From Planctomycetaceae bacterium (lineage in GTDB: Bacteria > Planctomycetota > Planctomycetia > Gemmatales > Gemmataceae): a stretch of 64,000 nucleotides of DNA. Positions 51,690 to 60,647 of this stretch are shown piece by piece. Each line of letters starts with the position of its first letter. The stretch's first letter is position 1. The notes under the pieces are model-generated. The model worked only from the letters and a program-made list of their open reading frames with translations, ran no database searches and had not been told where the DNA came from. A program made the translations under genes and the position numbers. The DNA lies in assembly GCA_013823135.1 (NCBI GenBank), contig PNLP01000001.1, positions 248,001-312,000 of the forward strand, given 5' to 3'.

Positions 51690-53243
51690 TCAATGTGTGG
51701 GTTCGCCTTGAGCGAGTTTGACGACAGCCTCGATCAGCCCATCTTCGGTAAACACTTCGGCCTCTGCGGCAACCGGATAACCCAATTGTCGCACGGCATT
51801 CCCGGTTTCGGGACTGATTGCCACGAGTTGAATCTCGCCGCGTGTGACTCGGTTGCGGATCGTCTCGTCGAAAGCCCCGAGAAGAACACGCGCAATGTTC
51901 GAACTGGGCAGCGTGATGTAGCGGATTTCGCCGCGTCGCAGGGCGTCCAGCACGGTACCATTCTGAGCACCAGTGTCCACCTGATCGTAGACGGTGACTT
52001 GTTCAACTTCCGCCGCTTGTTTGGCCAACTCTTCGCGAAGGAGCTCACGCCCACGATTCGCTCGCGCGAGCAGTACCCGTTTGCCAACGACGTGCTCTAC
52101 CAGAGCGTCTGCCAACCCCTCGGACGAGTACGTTGTCGCGGGGACCAGATTGGCACGCAGTCGATACTCTCTTAATGCCTCGGCAGTCTTCGGTCCAATG
52201 GTCGCGATCTTAACCCGCCCGAGAATACGGAGGTCATCGCCACGGGATTCGAGCCGGCGGAGCAGGGCATGAACCCCATTCGCGCTAGTGAATACGAGCC
52301 AGTCCCATGCCCCTTCGCGAAGTTGATCGAGGGCGCGATCCACAGGGGCGAAGTCTGCCGGTTCGCGGATCTCTACAGCGCTGAACCGGGAAACGACCGC
52401 ACCCAGGTGTTCCAGCTTCCGGACCATGCCGAGTGCCTGATGGCTGGGGCGAGTCACAAGCACGCGGCGGCCGAACAGTAGTCGTGACTCGAACCAAGGG
52501 TGGGGAGCGTGTCGTGAAATCGCTTCGCCAACGAGGATCAGACCGGGAGCTTCGAGACCGGCCTGCCGACGAGTCGCTTCCAGGTCGCAGAGCCGAGCAT
52601 ACACCGACCGCTGTTCGCCGGACGACACTCGTTCGACGATCGCGGCCGGAGTGTGGGGATCCTTGCCGTACTTGATGAGCTCGGAAACGATGATGGGAAG
52701 CCGAGCGATTCCCATGTAGATCGCGAGCGTGCCGGGGAAGGCAGCGATCGCCTTCCAGTCGATGCGGTTACCGGGCTTGTTTGGCAATTCGTGGCCGGTC
52801 ACGAACGCAATCGCGCTCGCGTATTCCCGATGAGTGAGCGGGATTTCGAGATATGCCCCGGCAGCGATCGCCGCACTAATGCCAGGGACAATTTCATAAC
52901 TGATTCCCGCCGTTCGGAGTGCCTCGGCTTCCTCGCCACCGCGACCAAAGATCAGCGGATCGCCCCCCTTCAGCCGAACGACGGTTTGCCCGGCGCGGGC
53001 CGTTTCAATCAACAGCGCGTGGATGTGCGGGTACTTCTCCGGGTGCAGGCCGGGGAGGTCGCGTACGCAGAGTTTGCGAGCGGTTGGCGAGGCGAGGTCG
53101 AGCAATCGCTCTGGCACGAGTTGGTCGTAAAGCACGAGGTCGGCGCGTGCCAGAACCTCTGCCGCACGGAGTGTGAGAAGCCCGGGGTTACCAGGTCCGG
53201 CACCCACGAGAAAGACGTTCGGCTGTGAGGGATCAGGATTCAT
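51690..53243 (-). CDS. cobA-hemD: Uroporphyrinogen-III C-methyltransferase / uroporphyrinogen-III synthase fusion
   Basis: A 517-residue bifunctional protein. Residues 1-245 form the SAM-dependent methyltransferase: VFLVGAGPGNPGLLTLRAAE, VVRLKGGDPLIFGRGGEEAE, YEIVPGISAAIAAGAYLEIP and ASAIAFVTGHE. It makes precorrin-2 for siroheme or cobalamin. After a linker, residues about 265-517 are HemD-like (VLVTRPSHQALGMVRKLEHL, WLVFTSANGVHALLRRLESR, YITLPSSNIARVLLGAFDE), which cyclises hydroxymethylbilane. ATG 53243 (MNPDPSQPNVFLVG) is preferred to the upstream TTG at 53267. The fusion is known in other bacteria. tatC is upstream on the same strand, 43 bases away. Confidence 0.94.
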   Translation of the reverse strand: MNPDPSQPNVFLVGAGPGNPGLLTLRAAEVLARADLVLYDQLVPERLLDLASPTARKLCVRDLPGLHPEKYPHIHALLIETARAGQTVVRLKGGDPLIFGRGGEEAEALRTAGISYEIVPGISAAIAAGAYLEIPLTHREYASAIAFVTGHELPNKPGNRIDWKAIAAFPGTLAIYMGIARLPIIVSELIKYGKDPHTPAAIVERVSSGEQRSVYARLCDLEATRRQAGLEAPGLILVGEAISRHAPHPWFESRLLFGRRVLVTRPSHQALGMVRKLEHLGAVVSRFSAVEIREPADFAPVDRALDQLREGAWDWLVFTSANGVHALLRRLESRGDDLRILGRVKIATIGPKTAEALREYRLRANLVPATTYSSEGLADALVEHVVGKRVLLARANRGRELLREELAKQAAEVEQVTVYDQVDTGAQNGTVLDALRRGEIRYITLPSSNIARVLLGAFDETIRNRVTRGEIQLVAISPETGNAVRQLGYPVAAEAEVFTEDGLIEAVVKLAQGEPTH

Positions 53244-53285
53244 GAACGTGCTGCCCGCCCGATCCAACGAGCGGGCAAAAGAGAA

Positions 53286-54566
53286 TTATACTGCCACTTC
53301 TTCAGCAGCCTCAGCCTCTTCGGCTTCCTCGGGTATCCCAGGGAAATAATAGCAGACGACGATCCCGACCAGATACAGCCCGAACATCGGGGTGAAGAGG
53401 TAGAGCATCGTGATCGCGTCGGGGGTCGGCGTGAGCAGTGCGGAAAAGACGGCCAGCACCATCAAGGCGTGTCGCCACTTTGCGAGGTAATCCTGGGCCG
53501 TGAAGACCCCGATCCGGTTCAAGAAGACCATGACCAGCGGCGTCTGGAACGAGAGCCCGAAGACGACCGGCAGGATCAGTGCCAGTCCAAGCCATTCGCG
53601 AAGCCGGATTTCGGGGTCCAACCCGAGCCATTCGTTGAAGCCGAGCAACGCCTTCACGGCACCGGGGAGCACGACAAACTGGCACAGACTCACGCCGGCC
53701 AGGAACAGCACGACACTCGGCGCGAACATGGTGTAAACGTGCTTCTTCTCGTGCGGATACAACCCGGCCCCGACGAACGCCCAGAACTGAAACAGGAGGA
53801 ACGGGCTTGCCAGAACCAGGCTGCACAGGATCGAAACCTTGAAGTAAACGACGAACCCTTCCTGCACGCTTAAAGTGCTGAGATACTGGCGGTTCTCCAG
53901 CAACCCTTCGCCCATGTTGGTAAAGTGCGTAAACCGCGCGGGCACAACCATTGCGTCAAGCTGGATTTCCTTTACCTTGACCTGCCCCGGAGGGAGCCCC
54001 AACGCTTCGGCGATCGGAGCGGTGGGGAGGATCACGGGCATCTTCATGGGAGTGAGGCGAAGAATCGCGATCTCCTCCCCCGTGAGTGCGGTGAGGCTGT
54101 TGTTCGCGGCTTCCAGTTTCTTCTGGATGGCTTGCGGGGTTTTCTTGTAGACCGCCAACTCGTCCGGGCTGAGGTCGTCCACGTTCCCCTTGGCCATATC
54201 CACCTTCTCCAGAACCCGCTGTGCCTCCAGTTTCTCAGCTTTGTCAACCTCGGGTTGTACTCCCAATTTCAGCGCTGCACTTTTCTGAATCCGACGGTAG
54301 TAGAAGTCGCGGACTTGCGACTCGACAGGCTCTGTTATCACCTTGAGCATCGGCTTGCCGACGCCGATGTTCGGGTTCTTGGTGGCGTCGCCGATGCCGT
54401 CGAGGACGAATCCGATCACGAGGAAGAAGATCAGCCATTTGATGGCCTTGAACATCCGGACCCGGAGTTCTTCAATGTGATCCCCGAACGACATTCGGGT
54501 GTCTTTGAAGATGTCGTCCGGATACTCGTCGTGCTTGTTCTTGATGGTTTTGTTGGTCGCGGCCAT
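53286..54566 (-). CDS. tatC: Sec-independent translocase TatC with enlarged first loop
   Basis: A 426-residue TatC, well above the roughly 250 residues of typical members. The N-terminal cytoplasmic signature MSFGDHIEELRVRMFKAIKW and the first helix (WLIFFLVIGFVLDGI) are present. The loop after helix 1 then spans about 60-240 and carries a charged extra segment (KAEKLEAQRVLEKVDMAKGN, TPQAIQKKLEAANNSLTALT). The remaining helices follow with VVYFKVSILCSLVLASPFLL, FQFWAFVGAGLYPHEKK, FGLSFQTPLVMVFLNRIGV and SALLTPTPDAITML. It should form the receptor for twin-arginine proteins, several of which are encoded here. The C-terminus is Glu/Ala-rich. Upstream of it lies an empty 314-base stretch. Confidence 0.93.
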   Translation of the reverse strand: MAATNKTIKNKHDEYPDDIFKDTRMSFGDHIEELRVRMFKAIKWLIFFLVIGFVLDGIGDATKNPNIGVGKPMLKVITEPVESQVRDFYYRRIQKSAALKLGVQPEVDKAEKLEAQRVLEKVDMAKGNVDDLSPDELAVYKKTPQAIQKKLEAANNSLTALTGEEIAILRLTPMKMPVILPTAPIAEALGLPPGQVKVKEIQLDAMVVPARFTHFTNMGEGLLENRQYLSTLSVQEGFVVYFKVSILCSLVLASPFLLFQFWAFVGAGLYPHEKKHVYTMFAPSVVLFLAGVSLCQFVVLPGAVKALLGFNEWLGLDPEIRLREWLGLALILPVVFGLSFQTPLVMVFLNRIGVFTAQDYLAKWRHALMVLAVFSALLTPTPDAITMLYLFTPMFGLYLVGIVVCYYFPGIPEEAEEAEAAEEVAV

Positions 54567-54880
54567 AAGGACGGACCCCGCGGTAGGGTGTTACCCAACC
54601 CCGGAGCGAGGGTGCCCGATCGGTTGGCGGAAGTACGTGTTAGGTTGGAAGGTCGGGATTATCTTATGGGGCTGGCAATCCCCGCTCAAGTCGGGTTAAA
54701 CCCCGAGTTCGGTCCGTTCGCCGCGGACACTGGTCGTGGGCTGAATAGGGCGATTGTGCAGACTGGGTCGGCGAAGTTCCGGTTCGAGTGGACACTGCAA
54801 GTGCGGCAAACCCACCGTCGTTTGGAATGCGAGCGATAATGGTGGGTGAAGGATTCGCGACAACATGAAGGGAGTTCACC
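54567..54880. other. 314-base intergenic region between tatC and a small lipoprotein gene
   Basis: The two flanking genes are divergent, so both promoters should lie here. I see no ORF with family-like character, no RNA gene and no strong hairpin. AAGGGAG at 54869-54875 is the ribosome-binding site of the plus-strand lipoprotein gene. Confidence 0.4.
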
Positions 54881-55102
54881 ATGCGTCGGAAGTTGATGCT
54901 CGCGTTTCTGCTGTTGTCATCGGTTGCCTGTACCCGGTTTGCGGGACCGCTTGCGGTGCGACAGATGGATCGGGCCGATGCTCCCGGGTACACTATTGGA
55001 GAACAGGAAAAGCGTGGCCGAGCTCGACTCGCCATCACGGAAGACGATCGAGCGGTTGGCCCGAATGCTTACATTGATCGTCCCGGCCCGCTTGGTCGAT
55101 AG
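54881..55102 (+). CDS. Small predicted lipoprotein
   Basis: A 73-residue protein with a leader MRRKLMLAFLLLSSVAC that ends in a lipobox (SVAC), so the mature part of about 57 residues would be membrane-tethered. It is Arg/Asp/Pro-rich (RQMDRADAPGYTIGEQEKRG) and has no recognisable domain. A purine-rich AAGGGAG sits 5-6 bases before the ATG. The gene converges with the DUF4159 protein gene and ends five bases from it. I regard it as a likely real small gene, but a chance ORF cannot be excluded. Confidence 0.6.
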   Translation: MRRKLMLAFLLLSSVACTRFAGPLAVRQMDRADAPGYTIGEQEKRGRARLAITEDDRAVGPNAYIDRPGPLGR

Positions 55103-55107
55103 AACTC

Positions 55108-57663
55108 TCACCGTTTGAGTGAGTAGAGCACCACGGCGGCGGCGATTCGGAGTGCACTTTCCTTGTCGTATCCCAGGCAGTCGGCGGACTTGTGTCCTTC
55201 GATCGCGCACCCCACATCATACTTGCTGTAGATCACCACCCATCGTCCGTCGATCTTGATCCCTTCCAAGAGTGCTGGGTAAACCCGCAACTCGGGCTCA
55301 CCCCCCTTGTCGTTCGGTAGCTCCCGCCGGCACCGCAGGCTCTTGAGGTTGATCCCCGCCTCGCGTGCAATTCGGTACAGCCCGTCTTCCTTCCCATCAG
55401 CCGCCTTTTCCTGGATCACTTCGAGTTTCTTGTCGGGGAAGAGCTTCACGCACAGTTCGCGGAACGACTTGTCGAACGCCTTCCATTGCTCAAATCCGCC
55501 GCACGCGGCATCGGCGAACAGCAGACCACCGGATTGCAGGTTGGACTGGATCGACTCAATGTCCGCAGCCTGGAGCAGCAATTCGCCTTTGTCGTTCTTG
55601 AGCTTCCGCCCGTGCAGGTACATGAACTTGAAGTTGAACAAGTTGTCGTCGTAAGCCGGCATGACGACGCTTTGGAGCGCGACTTCGAGCCTCGCGTTGT
55701 CACGCAAGTAACCCATCAGGTTCTTCAATGCGTCGGGTGCAGGCTCGGGCTCGCCCTCGATCTTCAACTGAACGGCCTTGAAGTGGCTTCGCGTCACGCC
55801 AGTCTCGACCCCGCGAACGATCTCGGTCTTGGAAAGCTTCGGCTTTGGCAACTCCATCCCCGTTGCGTAAGCAATGATGTTCCGAATGAGGCAGAACGCC
55901 TTTTCGCCGCGGTTGGCGGGGTTCTTGGAGTCCTTGGGCATGAACTTGGCTTCTTCCCAGTACCCGGCGAGTGGGGTAGGGCTGAACACAGCGACCGTCC
56001 GGCAACCGCGATTGAGCACCTCAAGTTCAGGGAAGTCCGTGGGCAAGACGCCAGGGAACATCTTCAGTATGGCGTGATCCGGCGACATCTTTTGGAGCTT
56101 GGTGTCGAACAACCGAGTGATGAGCTTGCGGAAGGAGGCCGCGAACTCGCGATCACCGCAACATGCCTCGGCGACAATGAAGCCACCCTCTTCGATGTAG
56201 GTCTTGAGGATTTCTTCCTGTGCGGGTGTGAGGATGAGCGGACCGTGGCCGTTCAGGTACAGAACCGGCGACTGGAGCAGGATGCCGACCTCTTCGAGAA
56301 TCTTCTCCTTGCCGCTGCGGCCGCCGCCATCGTCGAACGGCCGGCGGCGAGCGTCGTAGACTTGCCACGATAGCGGAGTGTTGTCGAACAACTCCTTGCT
56401 ACAGAACTCAACAATGTGGCGGGTGTCGTTGTGCTTCCGGTTCCAGTTCGATCCACCGGCTGGGGCGGGGAAGCCAGGAGCGGCGACCTCGACCATCCCG
56501 CCGTTAGGCCGAGGTTGAAAATCGCCCCACGCGAACTTGCTGACGAGGACCGGGGTCCGCCCCTTGGAGAGGAATAACAGCGAGAATGCAGTCGAAAGGT
56601 GAGCCGTCGCATCGACTTGCCGGCCGCCGCTGAACGAGCCATCGCCCGAGCGCTGTTGGATCGCGATGAGTTTCTCGCAGCCCTCGCGATACCAGTCGTG
56701 AGTGCCGATGAACCGCTGACCCGAGAGACGGCCCAAGCGTTCGATCCCGTAGATGTTGTAATACGTGGATTTGGGCGAATCGAATTTGAAGTTCTCGGCA
56801 ACCCAGTTCATTCCCCTGGTGAGAGCCGAGTTTTCGCCGTATAGCCCGCAGTTTTGTGCAATGCCCGTCACCGGATCGAGCCCGTGTTCGTTGACATCCA
56901 ACCCCATGCGGGCGATGAGCAGTCCGCAGACACCGGCTACAGTCATGCTGATACTTGGCTGGTCAGATACCTTGCCGTTGATGGCGTTGTAATAAGGCCA
57001 GGCTCCCGTGTTGGGCGATTCGGGCGGTCGGGTCTGCGTGCGAGTGTAGTAATCCTGAATGGCCTTCCACACGTCGCCGTGAATCTTGGCACCAGATTGC
57101 TTTGCGGCATAGAGCCCCAGAAGTGCATACTGCGTGTTCGAGTTGTCAGCGATTTGGTTTTGTGGGTAGCTCCAGCCTTCCAATTGCCCGGCGACACGAC
57201 CGTCTGTATCGACACGCCAGCCTAATCCCGTCTTGACGAGCCAATCGGCGTTCTTCTGAACTAATGGTTGGTCTTTGGGGTCGCGGATCTCGGCGAACAC
57301 GAGATTACACAACGCGACCACGTAGGTCTTTTTGGGGTTCTCACAGACTTTGCGAAGGTACGTGATGGCACGATCCACGGCGGGATCGTCTTTCTTTACA
57401 CCACAGTTCAGCAACGCCAGGGTGACGAGTGCCGTGCTGCCGCCTTCCATATCGGCCAGAAAGCCGATGACGATTCCTTCCCAGTTCCCTTGTGGGTTTT
57501 GCTGTTTCTTGAGATAGCGAACCCCACTGTCGATGGACTTGCGAACCTTCTCAACGAGTTCTTCTTCAACTTTCGGAGGCGCGGCAACAATCGTCTGCGT
57601 TGGAAGTCCGAGGGCAAGACCCAGGCAAACAGCGAACCCGACCGGAAGCAAGAAACGCGACAT
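55108..57663 (-). CDS. Secreted protein with cyclase-like repeats and two DUF4159 domains
   Basis: An 851-residue protein with a signal peptide (MSRFLLPVGFAVCLGLALGL). Residues about 35-380 contain prenyltransferase/squalene-cyclase-like alpha-barrel repeats (SGVRYLKKQQNPQGNWEG, STALVTLALLNCGVKKDDPA, CEKLIAIQQRSGDGSFSGGR). Two DUF4159-like domains follow (about 430-605 and 635-851), with STPLAGYWEEAKF-like text and paired segments such as YIEEGGFIVAEACCGDREFA and LQSGGLLFADAACGGFEQWK. DUF4159 has a glutamine-amidotransferase-like fold with no settled activity. Conserved cysteines are present in both copies. No catalytic Asp motif of true cyclases is obvious, so a binding or scaffold role is as likely as catalysis. 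Confidence 0.88.
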   Translation of the reverse strand: MSRFLLPVGFAVCLGLALGLPTQTIVAAPPKVEEELVEKVRKSIDSGVRYLKKQQNPQGNWEGIVIGFLADMEGGSTALVTLALLNCGVKKDDPAVDRAITYLRKVCENPKKTYVVALCNLVFAEIRDPKDQPLVQKNADWLVKTGLGWRVDTDGRVAGQLEGWSYPQNQIADNSNTQYALLGLYAAKQSGAKIHGDVWKAIQDYYTRTQTRPPESPNTGAWPYYNAINGKVSDQPSISMTVAGVCGLLIARMGLDVNEHGLDPVTGIAQNCGLYGENSALTRGMNWVAENFKFDSPKSTYYNIYGIERLGRLSGQRFIGTHDWYREGCEKLIAIQQRSGDGSFSGGRQVDATAHLSTAFSLLFLSKGRTPVLVSKFAWGDFQPRPNGGMVEVAAPGFPAPAGGSNWNRKHNDTRHIVEFCSKELFDNTPLSWQVYDARRRPFDDGGGRSGKEKILEEVGILLQSPVLYLNGHGPLILTPAQEEILKTYIEEGGFIVAEACCGDREFAASFRKLITRLFDTKLQKMSPDHAILKMFPGVLPTDFPELEVLNRGCRTVAVFSPTPLAGYWEEAKFMPKDSKNPANRGEKAFCLIRNIIAYATGMELPKPKLSKTEIVRGVETGVTRSHFKAVQLKIEGEPEPAPDALKNLMGYLRDNARLEVALQSVVMPAYDDNLFNFKFMYLHGRKLKNDKGELLLQAADIESIQSNLQSGGLLFADAACGGFEQWKAFDKSFRELCVKLFPDKKLEVIQEKAADGKEDGLYRIAREAGINLKSLRCRRELPNDKGGEPELRVYPALLEGIKIDGRWVVIYSKYDVGCAIEGHKSADCLGYDKESALRIAAAVVLYSLKR

Positions 57664-57773
57664 GGCGACCCTCCGAGGACGGCGGAGCGCAACTCCGCCA
57701 GTTCCATTATTCGCTCAGACCGCGAAGAAATATAGCCGGCGTTCTACGACGGGCCGGATGTCCGAGCGTCAGT

Positions 57774-60647
57774 TCACCACCGGAGCGGCTTCTGCCAGGC
57801 TTCTTTCAGGTCAGCAAGTTTCACCCACAGCAACCACTCGCCGTCGGCTCCCGCGATCCGGAGCCGTGGTTCTGTAACGGTGGTTCCGATCTTGGTAAGC
57901 GGCAGCCGCCCGAAACAAGCCTCGAACGCGGCAGCGTGTTCCGGCTTCACCTCGACCAGGAACCGCGTACACGACTCGCTGAAGAGCTTGACCTCGTCGG
58001 AGAACTCACCGGGGAGTTTTGTGAGATCGACGCCGATGCCGCCCGCGAACGCCATCTCGGCGATCGCGACAGCAAGCCCGCCCTCGCTGAGATCGTGGCA
58101 AGCCCGGACGAACCCGCCCGAGATCGCGGCGTGGACCGCTGCGAAGATTTTTGGGGCCAGTTGGAGGTCGACCTTCGGCACGCCCCCGCCAGTTCGTCCT
58201 GTTACGAGGTGCAAGTGGGAGCCGGCCATCTCGTCTTTCGTCGTGCCGATGAGGTAAATGTGGTTCCCCACTTCCTTCAGATCCATGGTGACGCAGTTGC
58301 GCACGTCGGGCACGCGGCCAAGCGCCGAGACGAGGAGCGTGTGCGGAATGTTGATCCGCTCGCCGTGCTTACCCGCGTAAGTGTTATTCAGACTGTCTTT
58401 GCCGCTGATGAACGGGGTACCAAACGCGATGGCAACATCGCGACATGCCTCGGCCGTGCGGACGAGGGACCCGAGCACTTCGGGGTCGTTGACGTTCCCC
58501 CAGCAGAAGTTGTCGAGGATCGCTGTGTGTTTCGGGTCGGCACCAACGGCAACGACGTTTCGCATCGCTTCGTCGATGGCAGCCGCCCCCATCCAGTACG
58601 GATCGCCAAACAGCGGGTTGATACCGCAACCGACTGCGGCTCCGGTCCACGAACCGAGCACCGGCATGATGACTGCGGCATCGGACGGCCCGTCGTTCTT
58701 CACACCAACAAGCGGCTTCACAACACTTCCGCCTTGAACCTCGTGGTCGTACTGCCGGATCACCCACTCCTTGGAACACACGGAATATTGCCCGAGGATG
58801 CGGACGAGGGCGTCCTGTGCGTTGAATGGAACCGTGGTGGTGGTCGCCTTGGTTTCACTCGGGGCGACGTACACCGCGCTCCGCACTTGGTTCGGTCGGC
58901 CGTCATGCAGGAAGTGCATGTCGAGATCGGCGACCGTGTGTTCACCGTAGTTGAGCTTGAGGCGACCCGATGGGTCGAACGTGCCGAGTGCAACGGCTTC
59001 CACATCCTCGGACTCGCAGAGCGCGCGGAGTTCCGGCCACTTGGTGGGCGGCACAGATAGCACCATCCGCTCCTGCGATTCGCTGATCCAGATTTCGGTG
59101 TAGCTCAACCCCTCGTATTTCAGCGGTGCTGTGGCCAGATCGACGGTCGCACCAAGATCGGCGGCCATTTCACCCACAGCCGAACTGAAGCCGCCGGCCC
59201 CGCAATCGGTGATCGCCGTAAACAAGTTGCGGTCTCGGGCTTGCAGGATCACATCCTGAACCTTCTTCTCCGTGATCGCGTTTCCAATCTGCACGGCCCC
59301 GCCACTGACCGTTTCCGATTCGTGCGTGAGTTCCAGGCTGGAGAACGTCGCGCCGTGGATGCCGTCACGTCCGGTGCGACCACCAACCGCAATAATCAGA
59401 TCACCGGGCATCACCTGCTTGAACGCCTTGTCGGCGGGGATGATTCCGACCGTGCCACAGAAGACCAATGGGTTCGCGAGGTATCGCTCATCGAACAGAA
59501 TCGCACCGTTGACCGTGGGAATCCCCATGCGGTTGCCGTAGTCGCGAACGCCCGCCACGACCCCGTGCATAACCCGCCGCGGATGCAGCACCCCCTGCGG
59601 GAGTTGTTCCGGTGGGAAATCCGGTGGAGCGAAGCAGAACACGTCCGTGTTGCAGACGGGCTTCGCGGCGAGTCCCGTGCCAAGCAAATCGCGGACTACG
59701 CCGCCGAGTCCGGTGTTCGCGCCGCCGTAGGGCTCGATTGCCGACGGGTGGTTGTGGGTTTCTACCTTGAAGCAAAGATGGTTGTTTTCGTCGAACTTCA
59801 CCACACCTGCGTTATCCGCGAATACGCTCACGCACCAGTCGTCGGATCCGAGTTGTTGTCGGATTGTTTGCGTCGCGGCGAATACCGTTTCCTTGAGCAA
59901 GTTCTTGTAAGTTCGCGTTTCGCCTGTGGTCTTGTCGTGCAGTGTGATGGTCCCCTTGAGCGTCTTGTGCGAGCAGTGCTCGGACCACGTTTGGGCGATG
60001 GATTCCAACTCGATATCGGTGGGCTCGCGATGCAGTTCGCGGAAGTGTGATTGAACCACCTTCATCTCATCGAGCGTGATCGCGAGCATTCCATCTTTGC
60101 TGAGCTTCACGAGAGCAGCATCGTCGAGGCCGGTCAGCGGGACGGTGATGAGCTTGAAGGGGTACGCTGTGCCGAACCCGAGGTGATCGGCTTTCACTGG
60201 CCCGACCACCACCTGTTCAATCGCGTCGTTCGAGAGCACCTTGCGGAAGAGGGTGTCGCGATCAACCGACGAGATCTCGGGTGGTCCGAAGTATCGCCGG
60301 AACCGCCGGACGGCAGAGACCGGCAGTTCGAGCATTTTCGCCGCGTCGAGAACCGTTTGCGCAACGGGGTCCATCACACCCGGCTTGAGGAGCACTGTGT
60401 AAAACTGCTCGTTGCGTGTGCCTGCCGGAGTGGTGCTGCCGCTTTCCACGAGCGGGTCGATCAGCACTTCACTTGTGAGTTGTTCGAGTTGCTGCGGGGT
60501 GAGGTTACCCTCAATCAGAAAGCCACGGGCCGACGCGGAGACGAGATCGCCGCCACGCTGGGCGTGGGTGAGCAAGTCGAACTCGTCGCACACACGCTCT
60601 CGTTCACCATCGCGGCCGAGTGGTCGAATCTCAACTTCCCAGAGCAT
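57774..60647 (-). CDS. purL: Phosphoribosylformylglycinamidine synthase II with PurS-like N-terminus
   Basis: A 957-residue enzyme for step four of purine synthesis, using ATP and ammonia or glutamine to make FGAM. The frame reaches back to 60902 inside tyrA, but ATG 60647 (MLWEVEIRPLGRDGE) starts the natural protein. Residues about 65-130 (EQFYTVLLKPGVMDPVAQTV then LDAAKMLELPVSAVRRFRRY) resemble a fused PurS subunit. The catalytic part has QTWSEHCSHKTLKGTITLHD, FKVETHNHPSAIEPYGGANT, FTAITDCGAGGFSSAVGEMA and HDLSEGGLAVAIAEMAFAGG. The glutaminase domain (PurQ) is absent and should be a separate protein. Its start overlaps the tyrA stop by 17 bases. Confidence 0.95.
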   Translation of the reverse strand: MLWEVEIRPLGRDGERERVCDEFDLLTHAQRGGDLVSASARGFLIEGNLTPQQLEQLTSEVLIDPLVESGSTTPAGTRNEQFYTVLLKPGVMDPVAQTVLDAAKMLELPVSAVRRFRRYFGPPEISSVDRDTLFRKVLSNDAIEQVVVGPVKADHLGFGTAYPFKLITVPLTGLDDAALVKLSKDGMLAITLDEMKVVQSHFRELHREPTDIELESIAQTWSEHCSHKTLKGTITLHDKTTGETRTYKNLLKETVFAATQTIRQQLGSDDWCVSVFADNAGVVKFDENNHLCFKVETHNHPSAIEPYGGANTGLGGVVRDLLGTGLAAKPVCNTDVFCFAPPDFPPEQLPQGVLHPRRVMHGVVAGVRDYGNRMGIPTVNGAILFDERYLANPLVFCGTVGIIPADKAFKQVMPGDLIIAVGGRTGRDGIHGATFSSLELTHESETVSGGAVQIGNAITEKKVQDVILQARDRNLFTAITDCGAGGFSSAVGEMAADLGATVDLATAPLKYEGLSYTEIWISESQERMVLSVPPTKWPELRALCESEDVEAVALGTFDPSGRLKLNYGEHTVADLDMHFLHDGRPNQVRSAVYVAPSETKATTTTVPFNAQDALVRILGQYSVCSKEWVIRQYDHEVQGGSVVKPLVGVKNDGPSDAAVIMPVLGSWTGAAVGCGINPLFGDPYWMGAAAIDEAMRNVVAVGADPKHTAILDNFCWGNVNDPEVLGSLVRTAEACRDVAIAFGTPFISGKDSLNNTYAGKHGERINIPHTLLVSALGRVPDVRNCVTMDLKEVGNHIYLIGTTKDEMAGSHLHLVTGRTGGGVPKVDLQLAPKIFAAVHAAISGGFVRACHDLSEGGLAVAIAEMAFAGGIGVDLTKLPGEFSDEVKLFSESCTRFLVEVKPEHAAAFEACFGRLPLTKIGTTVTEPRLRIAGADGEWLLWVKLADLKEAWQKPLRW

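Noticed and set aside
53252-53277. 7-bp GC hairpin between tatC and cobA-hemD as a terminator
   Set aside because: The T-run lies on the wrong side for transcription from tatC, so it more probably has no termination role; I could not assign one.
57600-59060. A 486-residue plus-strand frame opposite purL
   Set aside because: The minus-strand reading matches PurL throughout; the opposite frame is an artefact of base composition.
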